The position numbers and the translations under genes are program-made. From positions 62,001 to 126,000 of the forward strand of contig JAOTON010001596.1 in assembly GCA_034440635.1 (NCBI GenBank): a stretch of DNA of 64,000 nucleotides, given 5' to 3'. The stretch comes from Lepas anatifera. Lineage: Eukaryota > Arthropoda > Thecostraca > Lepadidae. Shown here piece after piece: positions 46,245 through 58,077 of this stretch (position 1 is its first letter; each line of letters starts with the position of its first letter). Below the pieces are notes generated by a model. It did not search any database and was not told the DNA's origin. It worked only from the letters and a program-made list of their open reading frames with translations.

Positions 46245-49200
46245 AATATTCTCATCATAGGAGGGTTGAGGTTAACCCAGGTCCAAATTGTTCTTACGAA
46301 GAGACCAGCATAGCTCATATAAATATCAATAGCATCACAAGTGAAAATAGACGCGACGAACTACAGAATTTGCCACAACTAACAACGTAAAAATTATTGC
46401 TCTAACTGAAACAAAACTTGACTCAAACATTCACCCAAGTCTTTATAGTATCTCAAATTTTATGCGCCATTTGTTCGGCATCGCAACCGAAGCGGAGGAG
46501 GGTAGCCCTATATTGTCACAGGTCCTTAGCTGCCATGAGAGTCCCTGAACTTGAAGTTAACGAGGAAGAATGGATCTGGGTTAAAGTAAAATTTACATCA
46601 AAATCAATATTGATATGCTGTGTCTACTTGCCACTAACTTGCATGCTAGTCGCTTAAACGAGTTTATTGAAAACTTCTCGGAAAGTGTGAGTATGGCTCA
46701 GGGATACCAGAATTCTTCGATAATCATCATAGGGGACTTCAATGCCGGAAATACTTACGCCAAAGTCACTTCAACCACTCTCCTATTTCAAATTTTGAGG
46801 AAATCTGCACGCAACTGCCGAATCCTTGGTCTCTCTCAACTAATTTGTGAACCAACTCGTTTACAAGGATCCACACAAAACATTCGCGATCTTTGCTTCA
46901 TTTCTGACCCGGACGCTGTTGTTCACAGCGGGCTGTTACCATCTTTCTCCCAACTAGACCACTTCCCAATTTATGTAGCGACAAAAACTAAAGAAAGCCA
47001 TACTCCTCGGAAGGCTCCCAAAACTATTTGGGACTATTCACGCTTGGACACACAGAGACTAATTAACCAATTAATGACGCAGAACTGGGAGAACTTACTT
47101 GACAATGACGTCGGCGAAGCGACAGATCTCTTCACTAAAGCCCTTCTTGACGCAGCACAATCCGCGATACCAACAAAAAGATTAGAGACCGGAATAACGA
47201 TAACGACTGGATTACTCCTGAACTTAGACGACTAATGCATAAACGTGACAGGCTTTTCAAAATTGCGCGACAACGTCAGGCCCAAAACATTCCCGACAAC
47301 TCAACTGACTGGGAAAGATGGAAGCTATGCAGAAACAAAGTGACATCAATGACTAGGAGACTTAAATGTCAAAACATTCAACGAGGGGCAAATCAGCTTT
47401 TGGAACAAAAACAAAACCCGCATAAATACCACGCAATAATTCGAAACATGACTGGGCGTAACAAAACATCCACAATTCCACCATTATTGAATACTACTGG
47501 GAGCCTGATTCTAGAAGACACAGAGAAATGCGAAGCTTTGAATTCATATTTTGCTGGTCAGTCCTCATTAGGTGATGCAAATAATCGTGAAATACCAGCA
47601 TGCCACTCAAGAGCTGTACCAAAACTAGACAAACCAATGATATCAGAACAAGAAGTATTGGCAACCATTAACAGCTTGAATATAAATAAATCGACTGGAC
47701 CGGACAAAATCCCCGTGAAACTTATAAAACTTACAGCAGTTATAATTTCTGGGCCCTTGTCTAAGCTATTTAATAAATCATTGGAAAGTGGACAGTTCCC
47801 CAAATCATGGAAAGTCGCTAATGTAAAAGCAATCTTCAAAAGAAGGGTAGCCCAGCCGATATTGCAAATTACAGACCAATTAGCCTCCTGAGCTGCATTT
47901 CAAAAATATTTGAGAAAATAATGTTTCGGATAATTTACTCTCATTACAAACCATGAATTGCTGACGGAAAGACAGAGTGGCTACCGACCGGGACACGGAA
48001 CGCGGCTCCAACTTTTCTACCTCTCTCACACCCTTTACGAATCCCTCGACAAAGGACAGGACCAGACCTTGCTCTACTTGGACATAAGTCGCTACTTCGA
48101 CAAAATCTGGCACAAAGGACTCCTACAAAAATGTAAACATGAATTTGGACTCGACAACATCCTACCTTGGCTTCGTTCATACTTGACTGACAGAAAACAA
48201 CGCGTAATTATTGAAGATTCTCACTCTTTTTACTTCCAGTGGACGCAGGATGTCCACAAGGATCGGTTCTTGGTCCTTTGCTTGCCTTCTGTACCTTAAC
48301 GATCTCTCAACTAAAACAGAAAACGAAATTTTATTTTTTGCCGATGACACTTGTTTGTTTGCTTCTCACAACACAAATAACGTCCAAAATGTGCAGGTAT
48401 CACTTCAAAATGATCTTGATAAAGTTCTAAAGTATGGTTCGGATTGGCTTATAACATTTAATTCTTCCAAAACAATACAACAGACATTTTCCTACAAAAA
48501 ACTGCCCGCAATTCCAAAACTCGTTTTGACTCCCAGCCAGTGCCAGTTGTAAATAGCCACAAACATTTAGGAATGATCTTTCTAAGGATCTTCGATTTCA
48601 TGAACATACAAACGAAATTATCAAAAAGTCAATATGACACTCAGCCCGCTTTACCCAATATCAAGTCACCTAACTAGATCTACCTTAAGTCAGATTATCA
48701 ACATATATGTCCGACCCATTTTGACTACTGTGACATCATTTCGACGGACTTCTGACAGTCAACGACGCTGAACGACTTGAACGACTTCAATGTAGGCTGC
48801 GAGACTGGTGACTGGGGCACTTCCGGGAGTAGTACGAGAAGCTTAGAGCAGACCTTGGTTGGACATCACTTAAAGATCGGCGTAAAATTCATAAACTTGA
48901 ATTTTTCCATACCTTGTGCCATACTATCACACCAACCTATATTAATAACATAGTGCCCAACATTAGAAGTAGCATTATAAATCGGCCCATTCGTAACGCA
49001 AACCTAAGAATCAACTGCACTTTCGAACTATTAACTTTAAACATTCGTTTTTGCCGAGCACAACCAAATTATATAACTTACTCCCAGAGCAGATCAGGGC
49101 ATCCAACTCGCGAAAAGAATTTAAGAAGGTGCTACAAGTCTTTTGGTATTACAAAACCACCAGAATACTATAACTATGGACCAAAACTTCAAAATACATT

Positions 49201-49540
49201 ACTAACCCAATTAAGAATAGGAATGTCGCGTCTAAACAGTCACCAATACTCGGTTCAAAAGTCGACGCCGTCATGCGAATGTGGTTATTTTTGCGAAGAC
49301 GTTAAACATTACATTCTACACTGTCCATTGTTTTTAAATGCAAGAACAAACCTAGTTAACAGAATATCAGCAATAATCAACTCTAATTTTTATTGTTAAA
49401 CAATGCAAAAATTAGACATACTTTTGAAAGGGGAAGGGTTATCCAAAACGCAGGGCTATGCAGTAACTCAAGAAACATTTAGGTTTATCACTGCTTCACA
49501 GCGATTCCAATCTTGACTCCAGCCGTTAAAACTACAAGCA
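46245..49540 (+). pseudogene. CR1-like LINE, endonuclease and RT, inserted in env
   Basis: HHRRVEVNPGPN near 46,258-46,290 resembles the 2A-like motif ending NPGP known at the start of some CR1-type ORFs. Endonuclease follows (IIIIGDFNAGNTY; QLDHFPIYVA). RT has NINKSTGPDKIPVKLI, ESGQFPKSWKVANVKAIF, LLYLDISRYFDKIWHKGLL, then FFADDTCLFASHN (FADD box at about 48,339). The C-terminus ends with CECGYFCEDVKHYILHCPLF, a CCHC-like cluster, near 49,270-49,340. Frames change at about 46,390, 46,650, 47,235, 47,860, 48,260 and 48,540. No clear tail or target duplication could be fixed. Confidence 0.8.
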
Positions 49541-49599
49541 CTAAGTTTCTGATTTCACTCTGATGCGCCGGCGTCCCACGGGTTGGCGGCATGCGCACC

Positions 49600-50218
49600 T
49601 AAAGTCGGGCTGACGGTCCTGGCGGCGCTTATGATTCGAAACTGTCCTCAAACTCGAAGGCGCCTTCGATTTAGTACTATTGTGTTTTGGCCAATCAGGA
49701 TGTTCCATGGTTGTTTGTTTTGACACAAGATGAAATACACTTGTATGTATGTATGTATGTACTTCTGCCAACATTGCCAAATCCGTCAGCGTCTCCTTCC
49801 TCATGTTCGGCTGGATGTGATCCAACACCAGATATTCTAGTGCGACCGTCAGATTGTCGAAGGTTGGGATATCCGTTACTGGTTTCGTAAGCTGCAAAGT
49901 ACCACCCTGAAGATGGGGCGGGATGAAGAAAGTCGTCCCCGTCGCGCTACACTCTGGGGAGAGCGTTATCATGCCAGCACCTTGTAGACGATGGCTTTTG
50001 CTGATTTTATTTTCGCCCTGAGGGCAAACCACCGTCAATGTCTCGGCGTTGGGAAAAACGTATATCCATTTGTTGGCTGCGAACTTTTCCAGTGAAGGCT
50101 CCGGCTTGACGACTCGTCTTGGGGATGCTTGGCGCACTCGGCCGAGGTCACCCCGAAACGCATGAAAGGCGCACCCGCATTGAGCTTTCTTCAAAGCGAC
50201 GTCCATTTTAGTACTCAC
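49600..50218 (-). pseudogene. Envelope fragment, third piece
   Basis: About 200 codons open on the minus strand, with several cysteines in the first half (CGCAFH, VVCPQGEN, PECSATG). These are compatible with an envelope ectodomain. A (GTAT)n microsatellite lies in it at about 49,744-49,763. Its left end passes into the LINE, its right end into the LINE 3' fragment. Confidence 0.65.
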
Positions 50219-50945
50219 TTTTCAGGCGCAAATAAATTCCATAGTACTAAAAGCCAATAGGGCATTAGGCCTTCTCATTCGAACCTTCCAGTCAGCTTCC
50301 CCCAGATACAAACTGGACAAGCGTGCGACCGTGTCCGTATTCAACGCAAATGTTCGATCAATTCTTGAATACTGCTCCGTCATTTGGGGCGGAGCAGCAA
50401 AATGTCATCTCATTCGCGTGGAGAGGGTTCAGCATAAATTCCTCATGTGGCTAGCCAACCATACTGAGCCTGCCAGTGCTGTCCTGGACTACAAGTTCCT
50501 CCTTAGTTTGTACGATGTGCAATCCCTTCAGGCTAGGCGCCACCAAAGTGATATCTTGTTTTTATGTAAAGTTTTTAGAGGCCTCATCTCATCATCACAT
50601 ATTTTACAAGGTTTTACGGTACATGTGCCGGTCAGAACCACTAGGATTTCACGTTCTACTTTGTTTAGTGTACCGCCGGCTAGAGTGAACACTGTTGCTT
50701 CCGGAGCTTTTAATCGCTTACCTCGTCTGGTGAACAGCTTTTTAAACGTGTCAACCCTCAGTGATATATTCTGTGATCCGCTCGGGGTACTGAAGAAAAA
50801 TATAGCTGTGTTTGCGGCAGCCGAGCCAGTACTGGTGTGATGTGAGTATTTATGTTGTAGTTAGGCCTCCATGTGTTTTTAGTTCTTCTGACTTCACCTG
50901 TTATTGGGTTTTTAAAGACCTGTTGGTGATTTAATACAGATACAA
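50219..50945 (+). pseudogene. CR1-like LINE 3' fragment with (ACAGATACA)n tail
   Basis: VRSILEYCSVIWGGAAKCH and VERVQHKFLMWLANHTE are the thumb/C-terminal blocks of the same type of RT as at 24,000 (SILEYGSVVWSG; VDRVQHKFLIWLN). The open frame ends at 50,840. Three ACAGATACA units at about 50,937-50,967 form the tail. AGTAC on both sides may be an eroded target duplication. Confidence 0.82.
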
Positions 50946-51568
50946 CAGATACAACAGATACAACAGTACAAACATAGGTGTCCGAAAATTTTGCAAATGA
51001 CATCAGTGGCATGCTATCTACTTCGGCATGTAGTTCCCTGTCTGGGGAGATGATCAACGTTGAAGTTTCAGCTTCTGTCATGACGGCGACAGATTGTTTT
51101 TTCAACCAGAGGGGCAGCGGCGTCACTTGATAAACCAAGAAGGGATCCAAGACCATCGTCTTCAATGGCACCGGTATGCGCACTTCCCAACCATTTCGTA
51201 GCGGTAAAGCAGTCGTCGTCAAAGAACGGTACAATTCGTTCGTGGTGGCTGTGCTCGGGATCGCCAGCGCCCACGCTTTCGGCAAATTTACTCGGAGATT
51301 TTGCAAGGCCTTCTGCAGTTCATCTGGAGGTAGTGTATCGGGGGTCAACTCACCGTGTTGGATTTGTTCCACCTGACGTAGAAGGCTATCCGCTTCATGG
51401 TGAAATAGCTGGACCGCTACCGAAGCTGTACGGATAGCTGCAGCAACCGTGCGCATTACATTCCCTTCTCTCTGAAGTTGCAGCATTGCTGATTTTTCCC
51501 AAGCTTGGTTGTCTCCAACGAGGTGCGCCAATTCGTTTGCACGTAGTATTAACCGATCTATCTGCTCG
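50946..51568 (-). pseudogene. Envelope fragment, second piece
   Basis: About 190 codons on the minus strand, helical in the first half (NVMRTVAAAIRTASVAVQLF) and followed by a region with WEVRIPVPLKTM and FLVYQVTPLPLW. This is the stalk side of a class I fusion-type envelope by position. It meets the hAT-like element exactly at 51,568/51,569. Confidence 0.7.
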
Positions 51569-51599
51569 CAGAGGCGTAGCCAAGGGGGGTCCCTGGGGT

Positions 51600-54500
51600 C
51601 CGCGGACCCCCCCCCTGGGCTGACCTTATGAACTGGAAAACACGAGCATTGGTCTCAGGGGGCCCTCCGAGCTCGATCTCAGGCCCCCCGAGGTTGGTCT
51701 CAAGGGACCTCCGAGGTTGGTCTCAGGGGGCCCCCAAGCTTGGTCTTACGAGACCCCCTGCTCTTGGTCTCAGGGGCCCCCGAGCTCGGTTTCAGGGGGC
51801 CCCTGAGCTCGGTCTCAGGGGCCCCCGAGCTTGGTCTCAGGGAACGCCCAAGCTTGGTCTCAAGGGACCTCCGAACTTGGTCTCAGGGGCCCCCCGAGCT
51901 TGGTCTCAGGGGGCCCCGCGAGCTTGGTCTCAAGGGACCTCCGAACTTGGTCTCAGGGGCCCCCAGAGCTTGGTCTCAGGAGGCCCTCCGAGATTGGTAT
52001 CACGGGCCTCCTGAGCTTGGTCTTAGGAGGCCCCCGAGCTCGGTCGCAGGAGGTCCCAAGCTTGGTGGTCTCAGGGGCCCCCGAGCTTGGTCTCAAGGGA
52101 CCTCCGAACTTGGGCTCAGGGGCCCCCAAGCTTGGTCACAGGGGCCCCCGAGCTTGGTCTCACGGGCTTTCCGAGCCTGGTCTCAGGGGCCCCCGATCAT
52201 CGGTATCGAGGGCTCCGGAGTACCAAACATGGATCTCGGGGGCCCCTGAGCTCGGTCTCAGGGACCCCGAGCTTAATCTCACGGGCCTTTCTATCTTGGT
52301 CTCAGAGGCCCCCGAGCTTGGTCTCAGGGGTCCCCCGGGCTTTGTCTCAGGGGGCCCCCGAGCTCGGTCTCAGGGCCCCCCAGGTTGGTCTCAGGGGACC
52401 CCCGAACTTGGTCTCAGGGGGCCGCTGATCATCGGTATCGAGACACTAGGGAACCAGACATTGATCTCGGGGGCCCTGAGCTCGGTCTCAGGGGCCCTGA
52501 GCTTTAGTCTCACGGGTCTTTCTATCTTGGTCTCAGGGGGCCCTCCGAGTTTGGTCTCAGGGGGCCTCCGAACTCGGTCTCAGGGGCCCCCGAGCTTGGT
52601 CTCAGGGGACCCCCGAACTTGGTCTCAGGGGCTCCCGAGCTTGGTCTCATGGACCTTTCGATCTTGGTCTCAGGCGGGCCCCCTAGCTTGGTCTCAGGGA
52701 CCCCCGAGCTTAGTCTCAGGGGCCTTTCTATCTTGGTCTCAGGGGGCCCTTCGAGTTTGGTCACAGGGGCCCCCGAGCTTGGTCTCACGGACCTTCCGAG
52801 CTTGGTTTCAGAGGGCCCCGATCATCGGTATTGAGGGCTCCAGAGTACCGAACATTGATCTCAGGGGCCCCCTGAGCTCGGTCTCAAGGGCCCCCGAGCT
52901 TGTTCTCAGGGCCCCCACCCCAAGCTTTAGTCTCACGGGCCTTTCGATCTTGGTCTCAGGGGGCCCCGAGCTTGGTGTCACGTGGCCCTCCCAGCTTGGT
53001 AGCAGGGGACCCTCGAGCTTGGTCTCAGGCCCCCCGAGTTTGGTCTCAGGCCCCCGAGCTCGGCCTCAAGGGGCTCCTCGAGCTTGGTCTCAGGTCCCCC
53101 AAGCTTGGTCTCAGGGGCCCTGAGCTTGGTCTCAGGGGGCCCCAAGCTTTGCATCAGGGGGCCCGAGCTTGGTCTCAGGAGGCCTGAGCTTGGTCTCACG
53201 GGCCTTCCGAGCTTGGTCTCAGGGGCCCCGGGCTTGGTCTCACGGGCCTTTCGATCTTGGTCTTAGGGGGCTCCAGAGCTGGGCTCAGGGATCCCCCAAG
53301 TTTTGGTATCGATGGCTCCGGAGCAGCGAACATTGATCTCGGGAAGTGGGAGGGGGGGGCAATATTGATCTCGGGGTACCCCCGACTATCGATATCGAGG
53401 GGACTTATGAGCGAGGCACGAGGATTGGCCCCATGGGACCCAGAGTTTGGTCTCAGGGGCCCAGGCATGGATTCAGGGTCCCCGAGCATTGGTATCTAGG
53501 GGCTCCAGAGTACCGAGCATTAGTCTCGGTGGGGGTGGGGGGCTCCGAATGTTGATCTGGGGGGCCCCGAACACCGGTGTCGAGTTACTCCTGAGAAAAG
53601 CGCAAGCATGGGCCTAAGGGTGCCCCCGAACCTGATCTAAGTGGAACCCCGAGCTTGATCTTAGGAGCCCCGCGCATCAGTACCCAGGAGCTCCGGAATA
53701 TTGGTATCGAGGGGGGAAGCAATGGTTTCAGGGGCCTCCAAGTGCTGATCTCGGCGGATGTAGTGGCGATGGTCTCCGAATGTGTGGTTGCAGTGGCGTA
53801 GCCTAGGGGTTCTAGGGGTCCGAGGACCCCCTTTGGGCCAATATGAACCACTGCAAAGCATTCTCTGATCACGGGGCCCCCAGAATCAGTTTCAGAAGCC
53901 CCTGAAGATTCGTTCTCAGGGCGTCCCGAGTCGGCCTCAGGGGCCCGCCCTGAGGGTCAGTCTCAAGACCCCAAAAGTGGATTTCAGGGGGTGCCTGAGA
54001 GTTAGTCTCAGGGGATCCCGAAAGTCGGTCTCAGTGGCCCCGAGAGCCGGTCTCAGGGGGCCGAGCTCGTCCCAGGGTCCCCCAGAAAGTGGTTCTCAGG
54101 GCCCCGCGACAGTCTATTTCAGGGGGCTCCATGAGAGTCAGTCTCAGATGACCCCAAGAGTCCGTCAAGGGGACCCCGAGACTCAGTCTTAGAGGATCCC
54201 CGATATTCGGTGCCATAGTCTTACGGGCGTCTCTCTCAGGAGTCAATATTTACTTTTAGGTGGCCCCGAGAGTTAATCTGGGGGTCCGAGAGTTAGTCTC
54301 ATTTGATCCGCAGAGTGCTGATCTCAGGAGTCCCCCGATGGGTAATCTTGGGAACCCTCGAGATTTAGCCTGAGGCTGTGCCCCCCTAGTTGTTGCATAA
54401 GAGGCCCCGACAGTTAATCTCAGGGAGCACCTAAAAGTTAGTCTCAGAGTGCTCCCAGGAGCTAGTCTCCGGTTCGTCCAAGAGCTAATTTTGGGGCTTT

Positions 54501-55400
54501 GAGAGTAATTCCCAGAGGTGTTCCCGAACTTTGGTCTCACGGCCCCGAGTTAGCCTTAGGCCTTTGAGGGCTAATCTGGGCTTCCGAGAGGCAGTCTCAG
54601 GAGTGCCGTGCCAAATACTCAGTCTCAGGGGTGCTTCCACGCCTCCCTCCACGAGTGTTAGTCTCAGGGGGCGCCCCAGGGTTAGTCTCAGAGGGCTGTC
54701 GGAAGTCATTCCTAGCCCCCCGCCCCACCCCAGAGATAGCCTCAGGGGACCCCCAAGAGCTAATCTGGATGGCCCCGAGAGTCAGTCTTAGCCCCCTCCC
54801 CCAGAGCAAATCTGGAGGGCCCGATAATTAGGCCCAGAGGTGCTGCCGATAACTAATCTAGGGAACCCCGAGAGATTCTCAGGAGTCCACAATTTTGGTC
54901 AAGAGGCGCCGTGAATCAGTATCAGAGACTCCTGAGATATAATCGGGAGAGGGGCCGAAAATTAACCTTGTGAGTAGCGCCAAGTGTTTGTCTTAGGCGG
55001 CCCCAGAGCTAGTCTCAGGTCCGCCAAGAATGATCTCGGAAGCCCGAGCTATTTCAGAGGACCTTTCAGTTCTAGTGTAAGGAGGGCCGGAGAGCTAATC
55101 TCAGAGATCCGACAATTAGTCTCACGAGGTGTCCAGGAGTTAGTCTCAGAGGTCCCCTGAAGCTGCCCTCAGGTGTCCCCAAAAGTTAGTCTCAGCGAGC
55201 ACCCCTCTCCTTCCTCCCCCTCCCCTCAAAGTTATCCTCAGGGCCCCACGAGAGTAAGTTCCAGAGAATCCCAGTAAGTAGTCTCATGGTACCCCCAAAT
55301 GCTGGTTTTGGGGGACGTAAGTACCGATTTGCGGGAAAAGTGTTGTTTTCGGGGGTCCCAGATACTGGTTTCGGCGCCGTGTCAAGTGCTAGGCCCCTTG
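51600..55400. repeat. GC-rich minisatellite, expanded copy
   Basis: 51,640-53,300 repeats GGTCTCAGGGGCCCCCGAGC at 22-24 bp; 53,870-55,300 repeats units around GAGAGTCAGTCTCAGGGG, about 25-35 bp. It is the reverse complement of the arrangement at 40,380-42,560. About 3.8 kb against 2.2 kb there. The higher-order motif GATCATCGGTATCGAGG recurs at about 52,196, 52,429 and 52,811. The ATGGC stretch 53,800-53,870 is single-copy and shared with about 41,085-41,160. Confidence 0.85.
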
Positions 55401-55915
55401 AGATCTCTGCTCGACCCAGGGGTCAGGGAGGGGGCGGTGTGCGATGGTCCTGGATGGCTTAACACTGGCATAGCAATACAAGCTCTGTACAAAGCCTACC
55501 AGAGACCTAAAGTCCAAGGAAGTACTCACCTCCCCAAATCCCCGGGATCTCTAACCAATGGCTAGGGAGGAGTAAGTGAGCGGTTTCATCAGAAGACCGT
55601 CCATGGGATAGGTTTTATATAGCATCTTGGGCAGACTCATATATCCTTTTTATTGAGCGTCCGTTTTCCTTTCCATTTCTTTTAGATTTTAGAATACAAT
55701 CCAGAGATATCGCTTGAGATTCTAGGCTTAAAGAAGATTTTCGAAAATCATATGCCTTGGAAAAATTTATCTTTTCCCATTGTGTATCAAAAAGACAAAC
55801 TGAAACATGTCGATCAGGCACCATTATTGAAGGAAAGGCAAAAATTAATTTAATTTTAGCATCCATAATAGCAAATCGAACAGGGAATTTGGAACTTCAG
55901 CTCTTTTTCAATCTA

Positions 55916-56908
55916 TTAACCCTCGCCCCACCGGGGGCCATCGATGGCCCCTAAGGTTTTTCCGGGATAGCAGAAAACGACGAGGCGCAGCACCGCGGTT
56001 GAGGGCTCTACCTCTCACGCATCATTTTCCATCATCCTAAAAATTTTTACCGGGTACCAGGTCAGGTCACCAGACGAGGTCAACCAAGGTCACCTCACTT
56101 CACCTTTAGAGCTCTGTAAGAGCTACATTTCAAAGTCGATCGATTTGAAACTTCCTACCTTCATGACCCCTCCAGGATCTGCAAGGTGTATATCCGGGAT
56201 TTTTGATTTCGTGCCTGAGGTCAGGTCACGAGGCGACCTCTCCCATTGAAAGCATGGGGAAAGCTATTTCATGATATAAAGCCACAAAATGATTGCAAAT
56301 ACTCAGACTGCTCAGAACAGCGTTTTTGGACACCCTTTCACGGATCCCAGGGGTCGTTTTGCCTTTGACTTTCCAAGGTCATGCAAGGTCACCAGAGGTC
56401 AAAAACAGTATTTTGACAATAACTTTTGCCTATTGAGCTAGAGCGGTGAAACAACACCATCGTGTTTGTCTTGTCACTGGCTTTCATTTGATATACGGCA
56501 GGTCACTTTTGACCTTTCGTGACCTCAGGTTATATTAGGTCACGAGGTGACCTCTGGCGGTCAAACCACTGGCGGGAGGTCTTTGCGTTCCACATAGCGG
56601 AAAAGTACGGCAATTTGCTATCAAATGTACTTTCAGGCCTCAATAGCTCTAATGACATAAGAGTTATGCCAGTTGGCTTAATCATTGCATATTTGAGTGA
56701 AAATAGCCGATCTTGACCTAATTTGCCTCTGGAGGTCAAACCATTGACCTGAGCACTAAAACATGCGAAGTAATTTCTTACTGAATTCACGCGAGCTTTC
56801 TATTGCACTTTGCAGTTTGCGCTAACGCCCATATTTTCGGAGTTGGGGGGGCCATCGATGGCCCCCGGTGGGGCGAAGGTGGCGCCGGCCCCCGGTGGGC
56901 GCGGTTAA
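55916..56908. mobile_element. TTAA-flanked AGGTCA-rich element, group A, copy 1
   Basis: TTAA at 55,916-55,919 and 56,905-56,908. The left end is CCCTCGCCCCACC and the right end GGTGGGCGCGG. The perfect palindrome GGGGCCATCGATGGCCCC is at 55,934-55,951. Dense TGACCT/AGGTCA. It is inverted relative to the copy that follows. Confidence 0.85.
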
Positions 56909-57044
56909 CTTACTCCCAATAACTACCGTCCTAAATATTCTGAAATAAACAACTTTCAAATATTTTCGTAGGAAACCAGACAAACAAGGAAAATGCCACA
57001 CATTGATGACCATATTCCTAAAAAGAAAAATAGGTATGAAAGGT

Positions 57045-58077
57045 TTAACCCGCGCCCCACCGGGGGTCCGGCGCCACCTTCGCCCCACCGGGGGGGCCAT
57101 CGATGGCCCCCCTCTAACTCCGAAAATATGGGCGTTAGCGCAAATCTGCAAAGTGCAATAGAAAGCTCGCGTGAATTCAGTAAGAAATTACTTCGCATGT
57201 TTTAGTGCTCAGGTCAATGGTTTGACCTCCAGAGGTCAAATTAGGTCAAGATCGGCTATTTTCACTCAAATATGCAATGATTAAGCAAACTAGGCATAAC
57301 TCTTATGTCATTAGAGCTATTGAGGCCTGGTAAAGTACATTTGATAGCAAATTGCCAGTACTTTTTCCGCTATGTGGAACGTAAAGACCTCCCGCCAGTG
57401 GTTTGACCGCCAGAGGTCACCTCGTGACCTAATATGACCTGAGGTCACGAAAGGCCAAAAAGTGACCTTGCCGTATATCAAATGAAAGCCAGTGACAAGA
57501 CAAACACGATGGTGTTTGTTTCACTGCTCTAGCTCAATTAGGTCAAAAGTTATTGTCAAAATACTGTTTTTGACCTCCGGTGACCTTGGATGACCTTGGA
57601 AAAGTCAAAGGGCAAATATGACCCCTGGGATCCGTGAAAGGGTGTCCAAAAACGTTGTTCTGAGCAGTCTGAGTATTTGCAATCATTTTTGTGGCTTTTA
57701 TATCATGAAATAGCTTTTCCCCATGCTTTTCCAATGGGAGAGGTCGCCTCGTGACCTGACCTCAGGGCACGAAATCTAAAAATCCCGGATATACACCTTG
57801 TAGACCCTGGAGGGGTCATGAAGTGTAGGAAGTTTCAAATCGATCGACTTTGAAATGTAGCTCTTACAGAGCTCTAAAGGTGAAGTGAGGTGACCTTGGT
57901 TGACCTCGTCTGGTGACCTGACCTTGGGTGACCCGGGGTAAAAATTTCAGGGATGATGGGAAAATGATGCAGTGAGAGGTAGAGCCCTCAACCGCGGTGC
58001 TGCGCCTCGTCGTTTTTCTGCTATCCCGGAAAAACCTTAGGGGGGCCATCGATGGCCCCCGGTGGGGCGAGGGTTAA
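57045..58077. mobile_element. TTAA-flanked AGGTCA-rich element, group A, copy 2 (inverted)
   Basis: TTAA at 57,045-57,048 and 58,074-58,077. Starts CCCGCGCCCC and ends GGGGCGAGGG. I count about 19 AGGTCA/TGACCT hexamers by eye between 57,210 and 57,930. It is the inverse of copy 1, from which it is separated by 136 bp of hAT-element sequence, so the two make a large imperfect inverted repeat. Confidence 0.87.

Noticed and set aside
51831..53123. Open frame of 430 codons with SLVSGAPELG-type repeats
   Set aside because: It is the read-through of a 22-24-bp minisatellite that stays open because the unit has few stops. Several neighbouring frames and the opposite strand are open as well. No domain.
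38840..55400. A CRISPR array or a centromeric satellite
   Set aside because: The units are degenerate, lack unique spacers of uniform length, and lie inside hAT-like elements with target duplications.
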